DNA of 16,033 nucleotides from UBA6770 sp965661115 (GCA_965661115.1 CBFICO010000057.1:1-16033), one strand, 5' to 3'. Shown: positions 7,629 through 14,802, counted from the first letter of the stretch. The notes: a model not told the origin generated them from the letters alone. Translations and numbers: made by a program.

Positions 7629-8126
7629 ATGCCCGTAAGAGAGAATTTTGTTGCCGATAGCGCCATTGACTTAGCCCTAGAACATTTAGAAAACATGACC
7701 GATCAAGAGTTGAATAACTTATTTGAACGCATGTCGGGTCAGCAACCACATGTTATGGGCTTTGCAGTTGGATTGGGCGAAGGACTAGAAGATGAAGAAG
7801 CGGCAGAAGATTTATTTTACCTCACCACCATTATTTGGCATGCGGTTGAGCTTTCTAAAAACGATACGCTCCAAACGGTTACCGAAGCTGAACTAACCGC
7901 CTTAGATAACCGAATGACCAATTTATTTGAAGAGATTGTGTCTTTTGCTGAGGACAATGATGACGAAGACATGCAAAATATCATTGCAGCATCTTCTCAG
8001 CCAGCTTTGGTAAACTACTTAGCCGATGAGTTTTTCTCTGAACAATACTTGCACTTACCCGAAGAAAAGATTGCAAAAATGTTTGCTTGTATGACGGTAG
8101 TTGGTGAAGCGTTAGGTGAGGCTTAA
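7629..8126 (+). CDS. Uncharacterised acidic helical protein
   Basis: I do not recognise this protein. It is 165 residues from ATG 7629; a GTG immediately before it (7626) would add one residue. The sequence is strongly acidic and appears all-helical, with no signal peptide, membrane segment or cysteine pair. Notable parts are LEHLENMTDQELNNLFERM, HVMGFAVGLGEGLEDEEAAEDLFYLTTIIWHAVE and a closing MFACMTVVGEALGEA. It sits 88 bases after paaH on the same strand, with a hairpin between, and 14 bases before a small interrupted reading frame that may have been its partner. Codon use resembles the neighbours, so it looks like a real resident gene. A cytoplasmic role is inferred only from the lack of export signals. 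Confidence 0.75.
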   Translation: MPVRENFVADSAIDLALEHLENMTDQELNNLFERMSGQQPHVMGFAVGLGEGLEDEEAAEDLFYLTTIIWHAVELSKNDTLQTVTEAELTALDNRMTNLFEEIVSFAEDNDDEDMQNIIAASSQPALVNYLADEFFSEQYLHLPEEKIAKMFACMTVVGEALGEA

Positions 8127-8140
8127 ACAATTTATTGAAC

Positions 8141-8320
8141 ATGAAACAATTAGAAAAACAGTCTACTCACACGTCTGATGTTTTTTCAAAATCAGAGTTG
8201 TTTTTGCGAAACAAACGTTTTTTGGAGAACGAACTAAAAATCATGTAAGAAGGAAAAGATGATTATTTTTCACTAGAGCAGTTAGACCAACTTTTAGAGA
8301 AGATAATTCTAACAAGTTAG
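8141..8320 (+). pseudogene. Small protein gene interrupted by one in-frame TAA
   Basis: From ATG 8141 the frame reads 35 residues starting MKQLEKQSTHTSDVFSK and ending FLENELKIM. It meets TAA at 8246-8248, then continues in the same frame for 23 more residues (EGKDDYFSLEQLDQLLEKII and three more) to TAG at 8318. Both halves have protein-like, charged, helix-forming composition, and a single GAA-to-TAA change would explain the break. It starts 14 bases after the upstream acidic protein gene. I read it as a recently inactivated gene of about 59 residues. A functional 35-residue product, stop readthrough or a sequence error are alternatives. The family is not recognised. Confidence 0.5.
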
Positions 8321-8392
8321 TCTAAAGCATAGCACTTTTTGAAATTTACGGTAATACTTGACAGATTTTATATTCCAGATGAAAATAAAGTG

Positions 8393-8423
8393 TTCAGATG
8401 CTAAATAAAGTTCAGCATGACGG
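8393..8423 (-). repeat. Dispersed palindromic element with a CCGTCATGC end
   Basis: Read on the minus strand it begins CCGTCATGCTGAAC, followed by a short AT loop and AGCATCTGAA. ATGCT (8398-8402) pairs with AGCAT (8414-8418). It resembles the GTCATGCTGAAC...CAGCATCT repeats that I recall as common between genes in Bacteroidota. It lies in the gap between the interrupted small gene and the hydrolase stop. Confidence 0.55.
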
Positions 8424-8473
8424 AAACTTAAAATGCAAAGTTTCGGAAATGATTATTACTAATTAGATCTGGA

Positions 8474-9820
8474 TTATCTTACCACCACCCACTTACTAGT
8501 CTGATAAGTTCCAAACCCAACCTTCAATAAATACTTTCCAGGTTCCAGTTTAGGTTGATATACAAAAGCTTTTAGTTTTTTCTTAATCACCTTACGTTTT
8601 AGTTTTTTGCCGTTTTTGTCTTCAATTTTAATGGCCACTTTTTTTATGTACTTATCTACTGGGTAAAAGCGCCATTCGTTATCCAAAATTTCAATTCCAC
8701 ATTCGTTTAAATGGGTACGTTCCATTTCTTGGTAAGGTTCAAAGTTCCTGGTAGGGTTTACTTGTTGGTGCAAGAAGTTTGAGATGAGGTTTAATGCCAC
8801 ATCCATGTTGGGTTGGTAAAGTTGTGGCTCTAATAGTTTATCAAATGGGGAGTGGCGTTGGTTTTTGTAGGTGTGTAAATAGCTTTTTGCACTAATGTTA
8901 TTACTGCGCTGCTGTATCCAATAACTCCCTTGTAAATCAACCTTGGGAAAGGAGGTTACCAACGGAACCTTAAAATCTACTCGGGCACTTTTGTAAGGCA
9001 CAATATTATCTTGATCTCCATGCAATGACAGAATTGGAGTAGCCTTATTTATCAAATTGGTATCGGATAAGGCACCACATAAATTGATAATTGCCTTTGG
9101 GTTCAGAGAGCTTTTTTGCCATTCGCCCAATTCCGACTTAAATGGGGTAAAAATGTCCTTTTCGTTAGGTTCGTTAAAATGATAATTGATAGCAGTTAGC
9201 GCTCCAGAAGAATTTCCGCCTATAAATAATTTGCTGGTGTCAATTCTGAAAGAGTTTTCTTGGATTACATTCAACTCTAAAAAATGTAGCGCACTGCTCA
9301 AATCTTGAACTGCACGATAGAGGGTTTTACCGCCTTTGTCGATTTCGGATTGGTTGGTTTTCCAACGCGTTCGATAGTCTATGGAAATAGCCACGTAGCC
9401 CATTTGCGCCATTCGATTGCAAATGGTTTCCATAGAGTAATTGTTTTTGTCGCCCCAATAAAAGCCACCCCCAAAACACATTACTATGGTTGGATGCAAA
9501 GCATTAGACGAATCAACAGGTTGATACACATCCATTTTAAGCACTTGCCTTTTGCCTTTGTAGTTTTTTACCGTATCAAAAGGGATACTGTACGTGGTAG
9601 CCACTGCATATTTTGGATGCCAGAAAACTTCTTGGGATGTTGAATTAAATGAAAAAACCAGAAAGAGTAGGAGGAATGTGATAAAAATTCTTTCAATAGA
9701 GGTTTTTAAAAAACAACCTAAACAAGTAAAATATTGAGAATTAGATTCCCGCCCGCCTGCCGGACGGAAGGGCCTGCGCGGGAATGACGGTTTATTAGAG
9801 TTGACGAGGTCAATCAACAA
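8474..9820 (-). CDS. Secreted alpha/beta hydrolase (esterase/lipase-like), start uncertain
   Basis: The open frame holds an alpha/beta hydrolase with an oxyanion motif CFGGGFYWGDK (115-125), a nucleophile elbow GGNSSGA with S204, HGDQDNIVP with D271 as probable acid, and H323 in KNQRHSPFD. Numbering is from TTG 9820. It is probably a carboxylesterase or peptidase of the BD-FAE/lipase type; the substrate is unknown. A good signal peptide (residues 42-63, IERIFITFLLLFLVFSFNS) shows export. No ATG occurs before codon 96. Available starts are TTG at 9820 or 9817, which overlap the DUF2461 stop, or an ATT at 9697 exactly where the signal peptide should begin. Residues 11-27 are translated from a GC-rich repeat. 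The C-terminal 70 residues are Lys-rich and end in PGKYLLKV...KWVVVR, resembling a type IX secretion tail. Confidence 0.75.
   Translation of the reverse strand: MLIDLVNSNKPSFPRRPFRPAGGRESNSQYFTCLGCFLKTSIERIFITFLLLFLVFSFNSTSQEVFWHPKYAVATTYSIPFDTVKNYKGKRQVLKMDVYQPVDSSNALHPTIVMCFGGGFYWGDKNNYSMETICNRMAQMGYVAISIDYRTRWKTNQSEIDKGGKTLYRAVQDLSSALHFLELNVIQENSFRIDTSKLFIGGNSSGALTAINYHFNEPNEKDIFTPFKSELGEWQKSSLNPKAIINLCGALSDTNLINKATPILSLHGDQDNIVPYKSARVDFKVPLVTSFPKVDLQGSYWIQQRSNNISAKSYLHTYKNQRHSPFDKLLEPQLYQPNMDVALNLISNFLHQQVNPTRNFEPYQEMERTHLNECGIEILDNEWRFYPVDKYIKKVAIKIEDKNGKKLKRKVIKKKLKAFVYQPKLEPGKYLLKVGFGTYQTSKWVVVR
9743..9790 (-). repeat. GC-rich palindromic element inside the 5' part of the hydrolase frame
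   Basis: ATTCCCGC (9745-9752) and GCGGGAAT (9778-9785) are perfect inverted arms around a GC-rich core, in DNA that is otherwise AT-rich. On the minus strand it begins CCGTCATTCCCGCG, the same CCGTCATTC end as the element at 3223. Its translation (SFPRRPFRPAGGRESN) is typical of such repeats being read as protein, so that part of the frame is unlikely to be ancestral coding sequence. Confidence 0.75.
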
Positions 9821-10494
9821 TAATGAATCCCTTTTCTGATAAACTGGGTGAGTGGAAATCCTTTTTTGATATCCGTAACGAGCGTAGAAATGAAATCCTC
9901 TTGCAAAATAATTTCCGGCTCATATTCTGTAAAAAAGTACCACTGCTTGTTATAAATAAGTGGTTGTTTCTCTGCCGCTTCTTTTAAATCTTTAGATAAG
10001 CGTTTTGCTATTTCACCGCGAATTTCACCATAGGTTTTTACAAAGTTCTTATCAGTTATCAGTCCTTCAAACTCCTCCTGGTTAGCGGCTATAAAATACC
10101 TAAAGTCCTCCAAGTTTTGTTTGTCCATAAAATAAACACCACCATATAGTCGCACTTTTTCTGGACCCATTTCTACGTATGCACCCGGAATATCCTTTGC
10201 TTTTTTACCGCCAGGAGTAACTATTGCCGAATTGTTGAGTTTGTAAGGTGTTTTGTCCTTGCTGAATCGAATATCTCGGTTTATTCTAAAAATACAATCC
10301 TTTGGTTCTATACCCTGCTGTTCTGTGTCAAATACTTCGATTTCCTTAATCAAACGTTGTACAAAGTTCTTGAAAGGATTTTTTACATTTTTCTCGTATC
10401 GTTTTCGGTTTTTATCAAACCACGCTTTGTTATTGTTTGCAGCCAGTTCTTTAAAGAACTCTAGGTAGTCCTTTGAAAAATAGTTTACTTCCAT
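9814..10494 (-). CDS. DUF2461 family protein
   Basis: A 226-residue cytoplasmic protein of the DUF2461 (TIGR02453) family, the usual length. Diagnostic parts are the N-terminal FFKELAANNNKAWFDKNRKRYE (residues 13-34) and CIFRINRDIRFSKDKTPYKLN (about 67-87), then GAYVEMGPEKVRLYGGVYF. The biochemical function of the family is not established, so none is assigned. The ATG at 10494 lies inside the last codons of the DUF5723 gene (10-base overlap), and its TGA stop overlaps the possible TTG start of the hydrolase. The three genes are therefore probably one translationally coupled operon. Confidence 0.88.
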   Translation of the reverse strand: MEVNYFSKDYLEFFKELAANNNKAWFDKNRKRYEKNVKNPFKNFVQRLIKEIEVFDTEQQGIEPKDCIFRINRDIRFSKDKTPYKLNNSAIVTPGGKKAKDIPGAYVEMGPEKVRLYGGVYFMDKQNLEDFRYFIAANQEEFEGLITDKNFVKTYGEIRGEIAKRLSKDLKEAAEKQPLIYNKQWYFFTEYEPEIILQEDFISTLVTDIKKGFPLTQFIRKGIHYC

Positions 10495-11927
10495 TCTAAA
10501 TTTAATTCTCTAGGTTTTTTCTTCTTTTTCTTAAACAGACGCCGTTCGGGCTTTGGACAGTAATTCTTTCTTTTTTTGAAGTAAGTTTCACAATCATTCG
10601 AATGTAAAATTTGCCAGTTTAAACTCACATAAACATCTGCCCCATACATGTCTGTTTTCCTGAGTAAAGGAACAAAATTATTTGTACCAACACTCAAGAA
10701 ATATGCACGCAAATAAAATCCCAATCCTGGAGATTGATGCCTAGAAAAAGTAACTGGTAGAGCAGCCGTAATCCTCTCTCTTTCGTATCTCGGTACCAAA
10801 CTTAGTCGGGTTACCCGTTCAGTACCCAACATTAAACGTTGATGAATTCCTAATTCAAGAGCACTGTAGAAATAAAAATTATAGTCTAGGTTATAATCAA
10901 ATTGGGCATTGATGGATAAGGGCATAAAAGCCACAAATTTTTCTTTTGAGCTAACCGTCGAACCTGCATTAGAAGCCGAATTTCTCAAAACAGTGTTCAT
11001 TCTTGTAATCCCGCTAATGTTACTCGATTCGTAGTTATTCCAAAAAAGCGAATCTCCTTCAAAGGTCCAAAGCGTACTATTTTTTTTGTGATTTAAAAAG
11101 CCTAGGTCAATAATAGATAAACCAATTTTATACTTGTATTCTTTGATGGCACACTTCCTAGAAACACTGTGTGGGATATGGTAACTATTGTCATCAGATA
11201 GCATTTTTTTGAATTCTATGCCCAAATCTACACCTAATCCAAAACCTAGAGTTGGTCCCGGTAAACTCAACGATATTCTTGAATTTGCGCTTCCTACATA
11301 CACGTGGTTAGAATCAACGCTGTACCTAAAATCTTCAGAAAGTAAGTTAATGTGTCCAAGTCCGTTTAAGATTTTGAGGCTTCCACCTCCCGACATCATT
11401 ATATCGCCTTTTTTGTAGATTAACTGGGCGTAGTTTAACCCTAATTCTGCCCAACTCATGTATTTTAAATGATAATTAGAACCGGTATAAATTGGTCCAT
11501 GTTGCTCTGGGTAATTCAATCCATTTCTGATGAATCCAGCAATATCTGAAGGGATATTTTTAGCGTAAACCATATTTCGTTGCCTAATATTGAACCCAAA
11601 CGAATAGTTGCCTTTGGTCATTACAAACGCAGGAGCATAAATATCAGCATTAACAGCAGCATTGTATTTTTTACCATCCTCAACTGTTGCTCTAAAATCT
11701 CCAGTTAGTGAGGCATTTGGGGCGAAGTAAAGATTGTTTTCTGCTTGCACCGAAAGTCCAAAAAGCCGAAAATCAATGTACGGCCTCGGATCGGCAATAC
11801 TTGCAGGGTTAATCAGTACATTATTGGTAGGCATATATCTATCCGATACCGAAGAGATATGCTGAGCTATCCCTTCAAAAGCAAGGCAGTGAAAAATCAC
11901 CAATATGTAACTAAGCTTTTTTATCAT
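10485..11927 (-). CDS. DUF5723-type outer-membrane beta-barrel protein
   Basis: A 480-residue protein from ATG 11927, with a signal peptide MIKKLSYILVIFHCLAFEGIAQ. The mature start, with RYMPTNNVLINPASIADPRPYIDFRLFG, is the pattern of Bacteroidota DUF5723 proteins: an early NPA motif followed by many amphipathic strands of alternating aromatic residues. The body reads as a beta-barrel resembling PorP/SprF- or PorV-like proteins. The C-terminus is a basic, cysteine-containing tail (about 455-480) with a run of six lysines, perhaps periplasmic. A TTG at 11939 would add four residues but is less likely. The function is unknown; barrel and surface location are inferred from the family. It heads a three-gene minus-strand operon. 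Confidence 0.78.
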   Translation of the reverse strand: MIKKLSYILVIFHCLAFEGIAQHISSVSDRYMPTNNVLINPASIADPRPYIDFRLFGLSVQAENNLYFAPNASLTGDFRATVEDGKKYNAAVNADIYAPAFVMTKGNYSFGFNIRQRNMVYAKNIPSDIAGFIRNGLNYPEQHGPIYTGSNYHLKYMSWAELGLNYAQLIYKKGDIMMSGGGSLKILNGLGHINLLSEDFRYSVDSNHVYVGSANSRISLSLPGPTLGFGLGVDLGIEFKKMLSDDNSYHIPHSVSRKCAIKEYKYKIGLSIIDLGFLNHKKNSTLWTFEGDSLFWNNYESSNISGITRMNTVLRNSASNAGSTVSSKEKFVAFMPLSINAQFDYNLDYNFYFYSALELGIHQRLMLGTERVTRLSLVPRYERERITAALPVTFSRHQSPGLGFYLRAYFLSVGTNNFVPLLRKTDMYGADVYVSLNWQILHSNDCETYFKKRKNYCPKPERRLFKKKKKKPRELNLEWK

Positions 11928-11946
11928 TAATCTACCCAAGCTTAAG

Positions 11947-11954
11947 CAAACTTA
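11947..11954 (-). promoter_or_regulatory. Candidate -7 box for the DUF5723-DUF2461-hydrolase operon
   Basis: TAAGTTTG on the minus strand is an exact TAnnTTTG match that ends 19 bases before the ATG at 11927. No TTG is visible at 17-23 bases upstream. It lies back to back with the paaI box in a 67-base intergenic region. Confidence 0.45.
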
Positions 11955-11969
11955 GTGCTAACAAAAGTC

Positions 11970-11977
11970 TAATTTTG
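11970..11977 (+). promoter_or_regulatory. Candidate -7 box for the paaI-paaJ-paaY operon
   Basis: TAATTTTG is an exact TAnnTTTG match, 17 bases before the paaI ATG. The -33 region would overlap the opposing box at 11947-11954, so the two divergent promoters may compete. No clear -33 TTG was found. Confidence 0.45.
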
Positions 11978-11994
11978 AGCTTCCTACTATATTT

Positions 11995-12414
11995 ATGAAC
12001 GAAGAATTACCCAAAAAGGTAACAGACCTAATGATGCAAAACGATGCCTTCTCAAATTGGTTAGGCATTAAGCGATTAAATGATGCGAAAGGCGCATCTG
12101 TGGTTCAAATGGTAGTGCGCTCAGAAATGCTCAATGGCTTTCATATTTTGCACGGAGGCATTACCTTTTCTCTGGCAGATAGTGCATTAGCGTTTGCGGC
12201 TAATTCTCATGGAACGCAGTGTTTATCTATCGAAAATAGTGTGCACTATCACGCACCTGCAAAAGAAGGCGACGTGTTAACGGCTAGTTCAAAAGAAGTT
12301 TCAAAATCGAATAGCATTGCAGTTTACGAGGTAGAGGTAAAAAATCAGAACGAAGAAAAAATTGCCTCTTTAAAAGGCACAGTTTATAGAACTAAAAGAA
12401 ATTGGGAGGTTTAG
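11995..12414 (+). CDS. paaI: Hydroxyphenylacetyl-CoA thioesterase PaaI
   Basis: A 139-residue hotdog-fold thioesterase of normal PaaI length. The active-site region is NGFHILHGGITFSLADSALAFAANSHG, with H53, G54/G55 and the presumed catalytic D62. It is followed by SIENSVHYHAPAKEGDVLTA, the second conserved strand. PaaI frees CoA from ring-hydroxylated phenylacetyl-CoA products that would block the pathway. It starts a second paa operon, with paaJ 18 bases downstream. It is divergent from the DUF5723 gene across only 67 bases, which hold opposed -7 boxes. Confidence 0.93.
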   Translation: MNEELPKKVTDLMMQNDAFSNWLGIKRLNDAKGASVVQMVVRSEMLNGFHILHGGITFSLADSALAFAANSHGTQCLSIENSVHYHAPAKEGDVLTASSKEVSKSNSIAVYEVEVKNQNEEKIASLKGTVYRTKRNWEV

Positions 12415-12432
12415 CTCTCTAAAATTATTGAT

Positions 12433-13638
12433 ATGAAAGACGCATTTATAGTTGACGCCATTAGAACTCCAATCGGAAATTTTGGAGGTACATTATCTAC
12501 CATCAGAACCGATGATTTGGGGGCGATTCCATTAGCTGAACTTTTGAGAAGAAACCCAACTCTAGACCCTGCGTCCATTGCCGATGTGGTTATAGGTTGC
12601 GCAAATCAGGCAGGAGAAGATAATAGAAACGTGGCTAGAATGTCTTCTTTATTGGCAGGCTTACCTTGGTCTGTTCCAGCAGAAACCGTTAACAGATTAT
12701 GTGCATCGGGAATGTCGGCAGTAGTGCATGCTTCCCGGATTGTAAAAGGCGGAGATGGTGACATTGCCGTAGCTGGCGGCGTAGAAAACATGACACGCGG
12801 ACCATGGGTTATTTCTAAAGTTTCAAAGCCCTTTGGTCGTGACGCTGAAATGCACGATTCCTCTTTTGGATGGCGTTTTATCAATCCAAAAATGAAAGAG
12901 CTCTATGGGGTTGACGGTATGGGCAATACAGCGGAGAACCTTGCAGAGATGTACAATATTTCTAGAGAAGATCAAGATGCATTTGCTTTGTGGTCGCAAC
13001 AAAAAGCTACTGCTGCGCAAAATGCTGGCAGATTAGCTGACGAGATTGTTTCAGTTGAAATTCCACAGCGTAAAAAAGACCCCATCATTTTTTCAGAGGA
13101 TGAATTTGTAAAACCAAAAAGTAGCGCCGAAATTTTAGCAAAACTCCGTCCTGCGTTCAAGAAAGATGGAACGGTTACCGCTGGAAATGCGTCAGGTTTA
13201 AACGATGGCGCAGCGGCTATGCTTTTAGCAACTGAAGAAGGATGCAAGCAACAAAACTTAACGCCTATGGCTAGAGTGGTGAGCTCTGCAGTAGTGGGTG
13301 TTGAACCTCGAATTATGGGCATTGGACCAGTAGGGGCTTCAAACGAGGCATTGCGAAAAGCTGGACTATCTATGGATGATATGGATATCATTGAATTGAA
13401 TGAAGCTTTTGCCGCACAAGCATTGGCCTGTACAAGAAATTTAAATTTAGCCGATAACGATCCACGCATAAACCCTAATGGAGGTGCAATTGCATTGGGT
13501 CATCCCCTTGGTGTGAGTGGAACTAGAATTATTCAGAATGCAGCCATTGAACTGCAAAAGCAGAACAAGAAATATGCTTTATGTACTATGTGCATTGGAG
13601 TTGGACAGGGATATGCAGTAATTATTGAGAGGGTTTAA
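12433..13638 (+). CDS. paaJ: 3-oxoadipyl-CoA thiolase PaaJ (PcaF-like)
   Basis: A 401-residue thiolase. The acylated Cys is C90 in NRLCASGMSAV, and H357 (GGAIALGHPLGVSGTR) and C387 (LCTMCIGVGQG) complete the active site. All three positions equal those of the standard enzyme. The segment GGVENMTRGPWV is characteristic of beta-ketoadipyl-CoA thiolases rather than acetoacetyl-CoA thiolases. It cleaves 3-oxoadipyl-CoA to succinyl-CoA and acetyl-CoA, the final step of the pathway, and could also act in a beta-ketoadipate route. Spacing is 18 bases from paaI and 3 bases to paaY, so they form one transcript. Confidence 0.95.
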   Translation: MKDAFIVDAIRTPIGNFGGTLSTIRTDDLGAIPLAELLRRNPTLDPASIADVVIGCANQAGEDNRNVARMSSLLAGLPWSVPAETVNRLCASGMSAVVHASRIVKGGDGDIAVAGGVENMTRGPWVISKVSKPFGRDAEMHDSSFGWRFINPKMKELYGVDGMGNTAENLAEMYNISREDQDAFALWSQQKATAAQNAGRLADEIVSVEIPQRKKDPIIFSEDEFVKPKSSAEILAKLRPAFKKDGTVTAGNASGLNDGAAAMLLATEEGCKQQNLTPMARVVSSAVVGVEPRIMGIGPVGASNEALRKAGLSMDDMDIIELNEAFAAQALACTRNLNLADNDPRINPNGGAIALGHPLGVSGTRIIQNAAIELQKQNKKYALCTMCIGVGQGYAVIIERV

Positions 13639-13641
13639 TTT

Positions 13642-14232
13642 ATGATTTACGAATTCGACGGCTATAAACCGGTAATACACCCCAGTTCTTTTGTACATCC
13701 TCAAGCAAATGTTACGGGAAACGTAATCATTGGCAAGGATGTGTATGTAGGTCCAGGTGCTGCTATAAGAGGCGATTGGGGCGAGATAATTATTGAAGAA
13801 GGTTGCAACGTGCAAGAGAATTGTGTGATTCATATGTTTCCAGGTACTACAACTATACTGAAAGCAGGTGCACATATTGGTCACGGTGCAATTATACACG
13901 GTGGAATTATTGGTAAAAATACCTTAGTGGGAATGAATGCCGTGGTAATGGATAATTGCGAAATTGGCGATGAGTGTATTGTAGGGGCATTGTGTTTTGT
14001 GCCGGATGAGACTAAAATTCCAAACAGAAAAGTAGTGGTGGGTAATCCTGCCAAGGTGGTGAAAGATGTGTCGGATGAAATGATTGCTTGGAAAACTAAA
14101 GGCACGGAACTATATCAGCGATTGCCAAAAGATTGTAAAGACACCTTAAAAGAATGTGAGCCCTTGACTCGAAAACCACCTTACAGACCCAAACAAAAAG
14201 AATTATTTAAAACTTGGAAGAAAACAAAGTAG
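13642..14232 (+). CDS. paaY: PaaY, gamma-carbonic-anhydrase-like hexapeptide-repeat protein
   Basis: A 196-residue left-handed beta-helix protein. Hexapeptide repeats run from about residue 15 to 135 (for example VIIGKDVYVGPGAAIRGDWG), and a C-terminal helical tail follows (DEMIAWKTKGTELYQRL). Three histidines are in the positions of the metal ligands of the gamma-carbonic anhydrase fold: one in NCVIHMFPG and two in AHIGHGAIIHGG. PaaY has been described as a thioesterase that clears a CoA-bound by-product of the phenylacetate pathway. It begins 3 bases after the paaJ stop, the tightest junction in this operon. The C-terminal PLTRKPPYRPKQKELFKTWKK is a basic extension common in this family. 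Confidence 0.92.
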   Translation: MIYEFDGYKPVIHPSSFVHPQANVTGNVIIGKDVYVGPGAAIRGDWGEIIIEEGCNVQENCVIHMFPGTTTILKAGAHIGHGAIIHGGIIGKNTLVGMNAVVMDNCEIGDECIVGALCFVPDETKIPNRKVVVGNPAKVVKDVSDEMIAWKTKGTELYQRLPKDCKDTLKECEPLTRKPPYRPKQKELFKTWKKTK

Positions 14233-14273
14233 TGGGATTACCTGCAGATAACACAGATTATCAGAAGTGACTT

Positions 14274-14288
14274 GTAGTTTTGAACTAC
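14274..14288. other. Short inverted repeat between paaY and bcp
   Basis: GTAGTT, TTG, AACTAC is a perfect 6-3-6 inverted repeat in the 93-base gap. It lacks a T-run and so is a poor terminator. It lies just upstream of a TAATCTTTG sequence (14295 region) that is one base longer than a standard -7 box, so an operator for bcp is possible but weak. Confidence 0.2.
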
Positions 14289-14325
14289 TCCATTTAATCT
14301 TTGTCTTTATAAAAAACACAATACA

Positions 14326-14778
14326 ATGACAACACTCAAAGCAGGGGATAAAGCCCCAGATTTTTCAGGATTAAACGAAAAAGAAGAAACCATTTCTTTA
14401 AGTGACTATAAAGGAAAAAAGCTGGTTTTATACTTCTACCCAAAAGATATGACACCGGGTTGTACCACACAATCTTGCAACCTTAGAGACAATTACAATG
14501 TGTTGCTTAAACAAGGTTATGAGGTGCTTGGTGTAAGCGCTGATTCGGTAAAAAGACACCAAAAGTTTATTGAAAAGTACGAGCTACCTTTTTCGCTGTT
14601 GGCTGATGAAGATCATACGGTTTTAAACGCCTATGGTGTTTGGGGCCCCAAGAAATTTATGGGCAAAGAATACGATGGCATTCACCGTACCACTTTTGTG
14701 ATTAACGAAGAAGGAATAATTGACGAAGTTATTACCAAGGTAAAAACTAAAGAACACGCGGAGCAGATATTGGGATAA
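14326..14778 (+). CDS. bcp: Thioredoxin-dependent peroxiredoxin, Bcp/PrxQ type
   Basis: A 150-residue AhpC/TSA-fold protein of usual Bcp length. The motif FYPKDMTPGCTTQSCNLRD contains the peroxidatic C46 and a second Cys, C51, five residues on. This is the arrangement of Bcp/PrxQ enzymes that form a disulfide within helix 2. Later landmarks are GVSADSVKRHQKF, PFSLLADED, and WGPKKFMGKEYDGIHRTTFVI. It reduces hydrogen peroxide and organic hydroperoxides with thioredoxin as reductant, in the cytoplasm. It lies 93 bases after paaY and ends in a strong terminator. Next to an oxygenase pathway it could protect against uncoupled peroxide, though that link is inference. Confidence 0.95.
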   Translation: MTTLKAGDKAPDFSGLNEKEETISLSDYKGKKLVLYFYPKDMTPGCTTQSCNLRDNYNVLLKQGYEVLGVSADSVKRHQKFIEKYELPFSLLADEDHTVLNAYGVWGPKKFMGKEYDGIHRTTFVINEEGIIDEVITKVKTKEHAEQILG

Positions 14779-14802
14779 TCCAAACTGTCTAATCTATATT
14801 TG
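14770..14802 (+). promoter_or_regulatory. Candidate promoter for the OmpA-family gene
   Basis: TATATTTG (14795-14802) matches TAnnTTTG exactly. A TTG (14770-14772) inside the end of bcp lies 22 bases upstream, within the 17-23 range described for Flavobacteria. Transcription would begin around 14806-14810, essentially at the GTG start, so the mRNA may be leaderless. Confidence 0.45.

Noticed and set aside
9305..9643. 112-codon plus-strand open frame
   Set aside because: It is antisense to the hydrolase catalytic region, whose conserved residues explain the sequence.
12972..13469. 165-codon open frame on the minus strand inside paaJ
   Set aside because: It is antisense to a fully conserved thiolase, has no recognisable motif, and its serine/alanine-rich product is what the reverse of thiolase codons gives.
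13579..13899. 106-codon minus-strand open frame across the paaJ-paaY junction
   Set aside because: It is antisense to both conserved genes and shows no motif or credible start context.
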